Notes: generated by a model from the letters alone, not told the origin. Shown: positions 1 to 6,014, counted from the stretch's first letter. The stretch is 8,746 bases of DNA from Campylobacteraceae bacterium (GCA_027063105.1 JAMOSL010000121.1:1-8746); one strand, 5' to 3'. A program made the numbers and translations.

Positions 1-77
1 CCGAACCTAGAAGTTAAGCCTCCCATCGCCGATAATACTGCAGGCTACGCTTGTGGGAATGTAGGTCGCTGCCACTT
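1..77 (+). rRNA. 5S ribosomal RNA, 3' part (5' end outside window)
   Basis: The first bases carry the conserved 5S core (CCGAACCTAGAAGTTAAGC at 1-19), then a CGCCGATAATACTG-like loop E/helix IV region, and the 3' signature GTAGGTCGCTGCCAC ending near 75. This is the 3' two thirds of a 5S rRNA, the last gene of a 16S-23S-5S operon lying to the left. The exact 3' end cannot be fixed because the 5' strand of closing helix I is missing; 75-79 is the likely range. No stable hairpin follows, only T-rich DNA. Confidence 0.95.
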
Positions 78-171
78 TGAGTTTTATTCGTTTTTTAATT
101 CCCTGATTTTTTATTTATTTTTATATTATATAGATATATCTTTGTTTGAGGTAAATATATTAAGGATAAAT
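78..171 (+). promoter_or_regulatory. AT-rich spacer with probable promoter of the receptor-channel gene
   Basis: The spacer between 5S rRNA and the next gene is almost pure A/T, with T-runs at 91-96 and 107-112. Several overlapping -10-like hexamers are present (for example TATTAT at 124-129, followed by TATATAGATATATC). A promoter here is likely, because the next gene lies just after an rRNA operon, but I cannot choose one -10 and see no good -35. A clear ribosome binding site AAGGA at 163-167 sits 4 bases before the ATG at 172. Confidence 0.35.
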
Positions 172-1263
172 ATGAAATTATTAATAACTTCTATACTATT
201 TTTTTCAATTTTTTTAAATGCAGAGACATTAAGAGTTGGAATTAAACCATCAGAACCTTGGGTTATGTATGATAAAAATATAAGTGAAGAAAATCAAAAA
301 CCTATTGGATTTAGTATTGACTTATGGAATAAGATAGCTCAAAATTTAGGTGTAGAAACTGAATGGGTCTATTATAATTCAACTTCAGATTTAGTTAATG
401 CTACTAAAGAGAATAAGATTGATGTAGGAATTTCAGCTATTACAATTACATCTAGTCGTGAAAGAGATATTGATTTTTCTAGTTCTATGTATGAGTTAGG
501 ATTACAAGTTATGGTTGATGCTGATAACTCTTCAGCTTCAGTTTTAGAGTTAATGGCAAAAGAGATAAATAAAATGATGACTTTAAAAACTATTATTTTA
601 TTTCTTTTATTTTTATTAATTACTATACATTTAAGATGGTTTGTTGATAAACGAGACAATAATTCTACTTTATTTTCTAAAAATTATTTTAGTGGTATTA
701 TAGATGCTTTTTGGTGGGGTATTACAATGCTTGTTACTTGGGAAACTCCATTAAGTAAAGGTTTAGCAAGAGTTATAGATTTAATGTGGCATATAGTTGG
801 TATTATAGCAATTAGTATATTAACAGCTATTGTAACAGCAGCATTAACAGCTCAAGCAATTAGTGGTTCTATTCGTTCAGAAAAAGATTTAGCAGGTAAA
901 TATGTTGCAGTTATAGCTACAGATGCACCAAGAAGATATGTAGAAAAAATTGGTTCAAATGTTGTTCCTGTTAAAACTCTAAATGAGGCAATATCTCTTC
1001 TTAGAAATGGAAAAGTAGATGCTGTTGTTCATGATGGACCTAGATTGGTTTATCTTGCAAACAAGGTTAATAAAGTAGAGAAGAAAAAAGTTCTTTTAGT
1101 TACTAAATTTACATTTAATCCTCAAAACTATGGTATTGTATTTCCATCAGAAAGTGAGCTAAAAGAGTCAATTGATAGAGTCCTACTTAAGTTAAGAGAA
1201 TCTAATGGATTGGACAAAAGTTTTCATGAAAAATTAAAAGATAAGTGGCTTAAAAGTAATTGA
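172..1263 (+). CDS. Ionotropic glutamate receptor-like protein: periplasmic binding domain (SBP_bac_3) split by a two-TM ion-channel pore
   Basis: Predicted 363-residue ligand-gated channel of the inner membrane, built like cyanobacterial GluR0. Order of parts: signal peptide (1-17, cut after LNA); binding lobe S1 (18-125) with TITSSRERDIDFS, in which R96 aligns with the arginine that holds the ligand carboxylate in animal AMPA receptors; helix M1 (137-158); re-entrant pore (about 174-195); helix M2 (199-229); lobe S2 (230-363) starting IRSEKDLAGK, with D288 in VVHDGP a likely ligand amino-group contact. The end of M2 (ILTAIVTAALT, 216-226) resembles the receptor gating motif SYTANLAAFLT. Oddity: where potassium-type members have TVGYG, this pore reads TMLVTWETP (185-193). 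The ATG at 172 is chosen over a TTG at 142 because it has AAGGA upstream and begins directly with the signal peptide. Ligand and ion are unknown; an amino acid is likely. A pore-dead sensor or transport-associated protein is possible. It stands alone, with no transporter partner genes nearby. Confidence 0.82.
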   Translation: MKLLITSILFFSIFLNAETLRVGIKPSEPWVMYDKNISEENQKPIGFSIDLWNKIAQNLGVETEWVYYNSTSDLVNATKENKIDVGISAITITSSRERDIDFSSSMYELGLQVMVDADNSSASVLELMAKEINKMMTLKTIILFLLFLLITIHLRWFVDKRDNNSTLFSKNYFSGIIDAFWWGITMLVTWETPLSKGLARVIDLMWHIVGIIAISILTAIVTAALTAQAISGSIRSEKDLAGKYVAVIATDAPRRYVEKIGSNVVPVKTLNEAISLLRNGKVDAVVHDGPRLVYLANKVNKVEKKKVLLVTKFTFNPQNYGIVFPSESELKESIDRVLLKLRESNGLDKSFHEKLKDKWLKSN

Positions 1264-1286
1264 TATTAATTTAAGGCTTTTTAAGA

Positions 1287-1292
1287 TATAAT
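1287..1292 (+). promoter_or_regulatory. Promoter -10 of the rpmB unit (TATAAT)
   Basis: A perfect TATAAT is preceded by a T-run (CTTTTTAAGATATAAT), the form common in Campylobacterota, where the -35 is often weak and a T-rich stretch replaces it. No good -35 stands 16-18 bases upstream (1264-1269 is TATTAA). Expected transcription start is about 1298-1300, giving a leader of nearly 50 bases before rpmB. Confidence 0.7.
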
Positions 1293-1294
1293 CG

Positions 1295-1309
1295 CGTGAA
1301 CTATTCACG
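1295..1309. repeat. Perfect inverted repeat at the predicted rpmB transcription start
   Basis: CGTGAA (1295-1300) and TTCACG (1304-1309) are exact reverse complements around a 3-base centre CTA. The dyad lies directly after the -10 and spans the expected +1. This position suits a repressor operator better than an RNA hairpin, because most of the left arm may not be transcribed. It stands out for its G/C content in AT-rich DNA. Function is inferred from position only; a chance dyad cannot be excluded. Confidence 0.45.
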
Positions 1310-1346
1310 AATTAAAAGTGAAACTTATATAAAAAAAGGGTAGATA

Positions 1347-1556
1347 ATGGCAAGAAAGTGTTATATTAGTGGTAAAGGTCCACTTGTAGGTAATAATGTA
1401 AGTCACGCTAACAACAAGACAAAAAGAAGACAACTTCCAAACTTGAGAAGTGTTAAAATTACATTGGATGATGGAACAGTTAAAAGAGTTAGAATCGCCG
1501 CTTCTGAACTTAGAACAATAAAGAAAAAAGCTGCTCAAGCTGCAGTAGCTAGTTAA
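1347..1556 (+). CDS. rpmB: 50S ribosomal protein L28
   Basis: A 69-residue protein with the L28 signature: MARKCYISGKGPLVGNNVSHA at the start, then KTKRRQLPNLRSVKI and a basic C-terminal half. L28 binds 23S rRNA in the large subunit and acts late in assembly. The length is close to the usual 62-78. It is the zinc-free type: C5 is the only cysteine, and the position of the second CxxC pair in zinc-binding L28 reads IAASELRT. The ATG has an AGGG ribosome binding site 6 bases upstream (1337-1340). It is first in a probable operon with a potassium channel and argJ; the neighbouring pair L28 and channel is, from memory, also seen in H. pylori. The alanine-rich tail AAQAAVAS is a short lineage extension. 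Confidence 0.96.
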   Translation: MARKCYISGKGPLVGNNVSHANNKTKRRQLPNLRSVKITLDDGTVKRVRIAASELRTIKKKAAQAAVAS

Positions 1557-1558
1557 GT

Positions 1559-1580
1559 CCTAAAGCTCTTGGGGCTTAGG
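1559..1580 (+). promoter_or_regulatory. Hairpin covering the ribosome binding site of the potassium channel gene
   Basis: CCTA (1559-1562) pairs with TAGG (1577-1580), and after one bulged A (1563) AGCTC (1564-1568) pairs with GGGCT (1572-1576, one G-U) around loop TTG. This makes a 9-pair, G/C-rich stem starting 3 bases after the rpmB stop. No T-run follows, so it is not a standard terminator. The 3' arm ends in TTAGG, the only Shine-Dalgarno-like bases before the TTG start at 1585, so the stem would hide the start region. The likely result is lower or regulated channel translation compared with L28, or protection of the rpmB message from 3' decay. Confidence 0.5.
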
Positions 1581-1584
1581 CAAA

Positions 1585-2715
1585 TTGATATCACTTACTA
1601 AAATTAAAAGATTTCTCGGATGGAGAAGTACTCCAAAACCACATATTACATTAAATGATGAGTATTATACACTATTAACTCCATTTAGACTACCTCTTAT
1701 TCTTACTGTTATGACTATGTTATTGGGAACGATAGGTTATATGCTTATTGATAATTTTTCTTTAATGGATGCAATTTATCAGACAGGAATTACTTTTACT
1801 ACTGTTGGATTCGGAGAGATTGCACCTATATCTAATTTGGGGCGAATTTTTACAATTACACTTATTATTTTTGGTTTCATTCTATTTTCTATTGCTGTTG
1901 GTATTATCGCAGAGGTTATTAAGAAAGGTGAATTACAAAAAATATTAAAGGAACGCCGTATGCTTTATGAAATCGCTAGACTAAAACAACACTTTGTGGT
2001 TTGTTATCATAATGAATTTACAATACAAGTTACTCAACAGCTTAGAGATAATCATGTCCCATTTGTTGTTGTAGATCCAAGAGAAGATTTAGAAGAGATA
2101 GCTAAGAAATTTCACTATCCATATTTTCTTATAGAAGAACCTCATACAGAAGCAGGTATTTTAAAATCATATTTATCTAGTGCTAAAGGCGTTATTACTT
2201 TAGCTGATAATGTAGCTGATAACATTGCTACAGTAGTTTCAGCAAGATTATATGAAGCAGAAATAGGGCGAAAGCGAAAATATCTTATTATTGCAAATGC
2301 TAAGGGTTATGAAGACGAGCAGAAGCTTATTAAACTAGGTGCAAATAAGGTTGTCATGGCAACAAAGCTTATGGCTCAAAGAATTAATGCAATGGCAGTT
2401 CGACCTGATATGGAAAATTTATTACAAGAGTTTTTATATAAAAAAGATACACCTTTAGATTTAGAAGAGGCAAAAGTATCAAGAACTAGTTGGCTTGTAT
2501 TAAAAAAAATAAAAGATGCACGGTTTAGAGATATAGCTAATGTTACTATTATAGGTATTAGACAAAAAGATGGAAAATTCAATCCTATGCCAAAGGGAAA
2601 TACAATTATCTATCCAGAATGCAAACTCTTACTTATTGGAACAGGAAAAGGTATATTGAAAGCTAAAAAAATTATTCGTAAAAAAGAGAAACCAGAGGAG
2701 TTAAAACATGTTTAA
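1585..2715 (+). CDS. RCK-type potassium channel (2TM pore plus TrkA-N and TrkA-C domains), HpKchA/MthK-like
   Basis: A 376-residue potassium channel subunit of the inner membrane, expected to work as a tetramer. Parts: cytoplasmic start (1-33), TM1 (about 34-54), pore helix (60-72), selectivity filter TVGFGE (73-78), TM2 (87-111), RCK/TrkA-N domain (135-260), TrkA-C domain (about 290-365). The filter is the common TVGFG variant for potassium. The first RCK strand reads HFVVCYHNEFT, without the GxGxxG loop that binds NAD(H), but aligns without gaps to HVVICGWSEST of MthK. The MthK calcium ligands E210 and E212 correspond to N238 and K240, so the gating signal is probably different. The TTG at 1585 is the only start between the upstream in-frame stop (1561) and TM1. 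The gene overlaps argJ by 8 bases. The H. pylori homologue beside rpmB (HpKchA) is, from memory, a potassium uptake channel needed for colonization. Confidence 0.93.
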   Translation: MISLTKIKRFLGWRSTPKPHITLNDEYYTLLTPFRLPLILTVMTMLLGTIGYMLIDNFSLMDAIYQTGITFTTVGFGEIAPISNLGRIFTITLIIFGFILFSIAVGIIAEVIKKGELQKILKERRMLYEIARLKQHFVVCYHNEFTIQVTQQLRDNHVPFVVVDPREDLEEIAKKFHYPYFLIEEPHTEAGILKSYLSSAKGVITLADNVADNIATVVSARLYEAEIGRKRKYLIIANAKGYEDEQKLIKLGANKVVMATKLMAQRINAMAVRPDMENLLQEFLYKKDTPLDLEEAKVSRTSWLVLKKIKDARFRDIANVTIIGIRQKDGKFNPMPKGNTIIYPECKLLLIGTGKGILKAKKIIRKKEKPEELKHV

Positions 2716-3898
2716 AATATTTTCATTAAAGAATGGTTTAGAGAATGTAGAGGGATTTTATTGCGATGGTGTTAATGTTGGAATGCGTCAGAATAGTATA
2801 GATGGAGATGTAGCGTTTATTAGAAGTGATAGTCTTTGTGATATATCAGCTATTTTTACTACTAATATATTTCAAGCTTCACCAATAAAGCATTTTCTTA
2901 AATATCCAAAAGATTTTAAAACAGATTTTATTTTGATAAATGCTAAAAATGCTAATGCAATGACAGGTGAACAAGGGATACTAGATATTGAAAATATATT
3001 TGATTCACTTTCCAAGCATAAAAAAGTTACAAATCCTATTATGTCATCAACAGGAGTTATAGGATATAGATTAGATCAAGAAAAAATTATTTCATCATTT
3101 GAGAAATTTGATTTTAATTCTAAAAATTCCGATAGAACAGCTAGATCTATTATGACAACTGATAGTTTTAAAAAGGAATTATCTCTAAAAGTTGAGCTTG
3201 ATGATGGAAGCATCTTTAATATTGCTGGAATTTGTAAGGGTGCAGGAATGATAAATCCTGCAATGGCTACTATGTTATCATTTATAACAACGGATGCAAA
3301 TATTCCAAAAACTGATATGGATGAATTGTTAATGGAGGCTGTTGAAAATTCGTTTAATAAAATATCTGTAGATGGAGACACTTCTACAAATGATACGGTT
3401 ATGTTATTATCGAATAAAAAAAGTGAAGTTTATAATAAAGATGCTTTTAGAGAAGCTCTTAATAAAATTACATTTGAGTTAGCTATGATGATTCTAAAAG
3501 ATGGAGAGGGAGCTAATAAATTAGTCTCTTTTGAAGTTAAAGGTGCTAAAAATATGAAAGATGCACAAAAGGCTAGTAGGGCATTAAGTAATTCATTACT
3601 TGTAAAAACAGCACTTTTTGGAGAAGACCCTAACTGGGGCAGAATAGCATCAACAATTGGAGCTAGTGGGATAGATTGTAGAGAAGATACTTTAAATATT
3701 TATTATGATGATCTTCTTATATACAGTAATGAGTTTAGAGAACTAGATAAATCAAGAGAAGATAAAGCATATAAAATAATGAAACAGAATAGCTTTAAAG
3801 TTATTTGTGATATTGGTTTAGGAGATGCTTCATATACTTCTTATGGTTGTGATTTAAGTTATGAATATGTAAAAATTAATGCAGAATATCGTACTTAA
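2708..3898 (+). CDS. argJ: Glutamate N-acetyltransferase / amino-acid acetyltransferase ArgJ
   Basis: A 396-residue cytoplasmic enzyme of arginine synthesis. It moves acetyl from N-acetylornithine to glutamate (cyclic pathway) and in some species can also use acetyl-CoA. The self-cleavage site is plain: NPAMATML, with cleavage before T188, which becomes the nucleophile of the beta chain. Also present are the oxyanion-hole STG (114-116), CKGAGM (177-181), DGDTSTND (222-229), the EDPNWGR segment (306-312) and the family end NAEYRT. Length is normal (about 390-410). The ATG at 2708 lies inside the end of the channel gene, with a strong AGAGGAG at 2694-2700, so translation is probably coupled. 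No other arg gene is in the window, so this gene is scattered from its pathway. Whether it is mono- or bifunctional cannot be read from sequence alone. Confidence 0.97.
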   Translation: MFKIFSLKNGLENVEGFYCDGVNVGMRQNSIDGDVAFIRSDSLCDISAIFTTNIFQASPIKHFLKYPKDFKTDFILINAKNANAMTGEQGILDIENIFDSLSKHKKVTNPIMSSTGVIGYRLDQEKIISSFEKFDFNSKNSDRTARSIMTTDSFKKELSLKVELDDGSIFNIAGICKGAGMINPAMATMLSFITTDANIPKTDMDELLMEAVENSFNKISVDGDTSTNDTVMLLSNKKSEVYNKDAFREALNKITFELAMMILKDGEGANKLVSFEVKGAKNMKDAQKASRALSNSLLVKTALFGEDPNWGRIASTIGASGIDCREDTLNIYYDDLLIYSNEFRELDKSREDKAYKIMKQNSFKVICDIGLGDASYTSYGCDLSYEYVKINAEYRT

Positions 3899-3903
3899 TT
3901 TAA

Positions 3904-3932
3904 TTGTTTCTTAATATTTTTTTAGATAAAAT
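3904..3932 (+). promoter_or_regulatory. Promoter of the ndk-yceD-rpmF-plsX unit
   Basis: TTGTTT (3904-3909) as -35 and TAAAAT (3927-3932) as -10 are separated by 17 bases, with a T-run TTTTTTAGA leading into the -10, the same layout as before rpmB. It begins 5 bases after the argJ stop. Predicted start is near 3939, leaving a leader of about 40 bases to the ndk ATG. Confidence 0.6.
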
Positions 3933-3979
3933 TTTGCACAAATACTTATGAAGTAAATTATTATCCCTAGGAAACAATT

Positions 3980-4393
3980 ATGGAACGAACATTATCAATT
4001 ATTAAACCAGATGCTGTAGCAAAAAATGTAATCGGAAAAATTTTATCAAGATTTGAGGATGCAGGTCTTAGAATTGTTACAACTCAAAAGATTCAATTAA
4101 GTCAAGCTGATGCTGAAGCATTCTATTCAGTACATGCAGAGCGTCCATTTTTTGGTGAATTGGTAGAATTTATGATTTCTGGACCTGTTGTTGTTACAGT
4201 TTTAGAAGGTGAAAATGCTATGGCTATAAATAGAGATTTAATGGGTGCAACTAATCCAAAAGAAGCAGAAGCTGGAACTATTAGAGCTGATTTTGCTGAT
4301 AGTATTGATGCTAATGCTGTTCATGGAAGCGATTCTGTTGAAAATGCAGTAAATGAAATTAACTTCTTCTTTGCTCAAAGAGAATTAAGCTAA
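3980..4393 (+). CDS. ndk: Nucleoside diphosphate kinase
   Basis: A 137-residue cytoplasmic enzyme that passes the gamma phosphate from ATP to other nucleoside diphosphates through a phosphohistidine. It begins ERTLSIIKPDAV, the classic NDK start with the nucleotide-binding lysine, carries ERPFFGELVEFM in the middle, and has the active-site motif NAVHGSDS with catalytic H115. Length matches the family (137-150). The ribosome binding site AGGAAA (3969-3974) is 5 bases from the ATG. It is first in a block whose order (ndk, DUF177 gene, rpmF, plsX, fabH) is as I recall conserved in Helicobacter and Campylobacter, so its role beside ribosome and lipid genes is an old arrangement rather than a local event. 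Confidence 0.98.
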   Translation: MERTLSIIKPDAVAKNVIGKILSRFEDAGLRIVTTQKIQLSQADAEAFYSVHAERPFFGELVEFMISGPVVVTVLEGENAMAINRDLMGATNPKEAEAGTIRADFADSIDANAVHGSDSVENAVNEINFFFAQRELS

Positions 4394-4402
4394 GAGATTT
4401 TA

Positions 4403-4777
4403 ATGAAGATACTATTTGATAAAGTAGGTCATACTATTAAACCTTTTCATTTAAAAGAGGATGGTATGAGCTTTAATGGAGAGTTACAAAAGAGTGGTTA
4501 TCATCGTTTGCAACTTACAGGAGATATAAAAGGTGATGTTGAACTTCTTTGCAATAGATGTGGGGAAGCTTTTACTTATACCTTGGAAACTCCTCTGAAA
4601 TTAACCGTCAGTGACCAAATAGTAGAAGATAAAGTTGATTTAGATATAATCGAATTTTTAGATGGAGATGTGGATATATCTTTTATTCTAAATAGTGAGA
4701 TTAATACTCTCAAGAGTGAGTATCGTTATTGCAAAAATTGTGACAATATAGATGAGACATTTGAGATGGAATTTTAA
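4403..4777 (+). CDS. yceD: YceD/DUF177 family protein linked to rpmF
   Basis: A 124-residue acidic protein that starts 9 bases after ndk and ends 17 bases before rpmF. DUF177 (YceD) proteins are almost always encoded just upstream of rpmF; work I recall from bacteria and plant chloroplasts ties the family to 23S rRNA processing or accumulation, but a precise reaction is not established. The sequence shows the usual LxxxGDIxGxVxLxCxRC core: GDIKGDVELLCNRCG with C50 and C53, and a second pair C110 and C113 (CKNC) near the end. Four cysteines in two CxxC pairs suggest a bound zinc. An acidic run lies in between (DKVDLDIIEFLDGDVDIS). The ribosome binding site is weak (AAGAGA at 4392-4397), so coupling to ndk is likely. 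Confidence 0.88.
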   Translation: MKILFDKVGHTIKPFHLKEDGMSFNGELQKSGYHRLQLTGDIKGDVELLCNRCGEAFTYTLETPLKLTVSDQIVEDKVDLDIIEFLDGDVDISFILNSEINTLKSEYRYCKNCDNIDETFEMEF

Positions 4778-4794
4778 AATAAAAAGGATTAGAA

Positions 4795-4959
4795 ATGGCA
4801 GTACCTAAGAGACGAGTAAGTAAAACAAGAGCAGCAAAGAGAAGAACACATTATAAATTAACACTTCCAAGACCAGTTAAAGACGAAGATGGAACATGGA
4901 GAATGCCTCACCATATGAATATGACAACAGGTGAATATAAAGTAACTTCTACTAAATAA
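4795..4959 (+). CDS. rpmF: 50S ribosomal protein L32 (small gene)
   Basis: A 54-residue ribosomal protein read directly from the sequence; the gene is only 165 bases and easily missed. It starts MAVPKRRVSKTRAAKRR, the unmistakable L32 N-terminus, continues THYKLTLPRPV and ends GEYKVTSTK. L32 sits in the large subunit near the peptidyl transferase region and exit tunnel. It has no cysteines, so it is the zinc-free form; DGTWRMPHHMN fills the place of the zinc ribbon. A good ribosome binding site AAAGGA (4783-4788, 6 bases from the ATG) sits in the 17-base gap after yceD. The stop is one base before the plsX ATG, so the two genes are translationally linked. Confidence 0.97.
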   Translation: MAVPKRRVSKTRAAKRRTHYKLTLPRPVKDEDGTWRMPHHMNMTTGEYKVTSTK

Positions 4960-4960
4960 T

Positions 4961-5962
4961 ATGATTAAAATAGCAATAGATGCTATGGGTGGGGATTTTG
5001 GTCCTGAACCCATTATTGAAGGATGTATTCAAGCATTAGAAGAAAAAAGATTTTTACCTATACTTGTAGGTAATAAAGAAGAAATTTTATCATTGCTCCC
5101 ACAATATTATATGAATAAAGTTGAAATAGTTGAAGCTAATGATGTAATCTCTATGAGTGATCAAGCTACAAATGCACTTAGACGAAAAGACTCTTCAATT
5201 TATAAAGCTGTTGAATTGGTAAGAGATAAGAAAGCTGATGGAGTTGTTTCTGCTGGACATAGTGGGGCAACTATGACATTAGCAACACTTAGAATAGGTA
5301 GATTACCTCATATATCTAAACCTGCATTAGCCACTTTAATGCCAACTCTAGGAGATGTTAAAACTCTTGTATTAGATGTTGGAGCAGTTGTTGATTGTAA
5401 GCCACAAAATTTATATGAATTTGGTGCAATGGGTGAAGCTTATGTTCAGAAGATTATGGGTGTTAAATCTCCAAAAGTTGGACTTCTAGCAAATGGTGAA
5501 GAAGATAGTAAAGGTAATGAACTTACAAAAGAGGCTTTTAAATTATTGAAAGATCTTGATGGATTTGTTGGAAATATTGAAGGTGGAGATGTCTTTGATG
5601 GTTCAGTAAATGTCGTTGTTTGTGATGGATTTACTGGAAATATTCTTCTAAAAACAAGTGAAGGTGTTGTATCTACAATTTTTACAATGATGAAGCAACA
5701 TATCAATAAATCTTTACCTGCTAAATTTGGAGCATTACTTATGAAGAAAAAAGTATTTGCAAATCTAAAAAAACAGGTTGATTATGCAGAATATGGTGGA
5801 GCACCATTATTAGGTATAAATGGTTGTGCAATTATAGGTCATGGTAGCAGTAATTCTAAAGCTGTTAAGAATGCTATATTCCAAGCTATAAGCTATACTC
5901 AATCAGATGTTAATTCAACGATAGAAGAACTTCTTACTAAAAATAATAAAGAGCAGTCATAA
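4961..5962 (+). CDS. plsX: Phosphate acyltransferase PlsX (acyl-ACP:phosphate)
   Basis: A 333-residue peripheral membrane enzyme that turns acyl-ACP plus phosphate into acyl-phosphate, the donor for PlsY in phospholipid synthesis. Family landmarks: IAIDAMGGDFGPE (4-16), SAGHSGATM (97-105), ANGEEDSKG (177-185), EGGDVFDG (207-214), CDGFTGN (221-227), and YGGAPLLGINGCAIIGHGSS near the end. Length is normal (about 330-345). One conserved spot differs: the usual GANVDC reads GAVVDC (V143). The ATG follows the rpmF stop by a single base and has no Shine-Dalgarno sequence before it (AACTTCTACTAAATAAT), so ribosomes probably carry over from rpmF. fabH follows after 81 bases, giving the classical yceD-rpmF-plsX-fabH order also known in E. 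coli. Confidence 0.97.
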   Translation: MIKIAIDAMGGDFGPEPIIEGCIQALEEKRFLPILVGNKEEILSLLPQYYMNKVEIVEANDVISMSDQATNALRRKDSSIYKAVELVRDKKADGVVSAGHSGATMTLATLRIGRLPHISKPALATLMPTLGDVKTLVLDVGAVVDCKPQNLYEFGAMGEAYVQKIMGVKSPKVGLLANGEEDSKGNELTKEAFKLLKDLDGFVGNIEGGDVFDGSVNVVVCDGFTGNILLKTSEGVVSTIFTMMKQHINKSLPAKFGALLMKKKVFANLKKQVDYAEYGGAPLLGINGCAIIGHGSSNSKAVKNAIFQAISYTQSDVNSTIEELLTKNNKEQS

Positions 5963-6014
5963 TTGACTCTCTTTATAACTTTTGGATAAAACTCTCAATA
6001 ATTTATGGTAAAAT
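5963..6014 (+). promoter_or_regulatory. Candidate internal promoter(s) for fabH
   Basis: TTGACT (5963-5968), directly after the plsX stop, is a good -35 and has TAAAAC (5987-5992) 18 bases on. A second -10-like TAAAAT lies at 6009-6014 within TTTATGGTAAAAT, closer to the gene. Either or both could let fabH be expressed apart from plsX; read-through from the ndk promoter is also possible because no terminator hairpin is seen in the 81-base gap. Confidence 0.45.

Noticed and set aside
78..118. T-rich stretch after 5S rRNA as an intrinsic terminator
   Set aside because: T-runs are present but no stem of useful length precedes them outside the 5S itself.
133..140. GATATATC palindrome before the receptor-channel gene
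   Set aside because: Short palindromes made of A/T steps are expected often in DNA of this composition; no second copy or other support.
142..171. Upstream TTG start that would add ten residues to the receptor-channel
   Set aside because: No ribosome binding site before it, and it would place MFEVNILRIN ahead of a normal signal peptide; the ATG at 172 has AAGGA at good spacing.
372..659. Minus-strand open frame of 95 codons
   Set aside because: Lies wholly antisense to the receptor-channel gene, resembles no family, and is an effect of AT-rich codon use on the other strand.
1305..1538. Minus-strand open frame across rpmB
   Set aside because: Antisense to L28, which is certain; the product is low-complexity Ser/Phe-rich with no family marks.
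1559..1580. Hairpin after rpmB as a standard terminator
   Set aside because: No T-run follows and the next gene starts 4 bases later on the same strand; a regulatory or protective stem fits better.
3076..3381. Minus-strand open frame within argJ
   Set aside because: Antisense shadow of a well-conserved enzyme; no ribosome binding site or recognisable domain.
5446..5706. Minus-strand open frame within plsX
   Set aside because: Antisense shadow; Pro/Ser/Phe-rich composition typical of a reversed coding strand.
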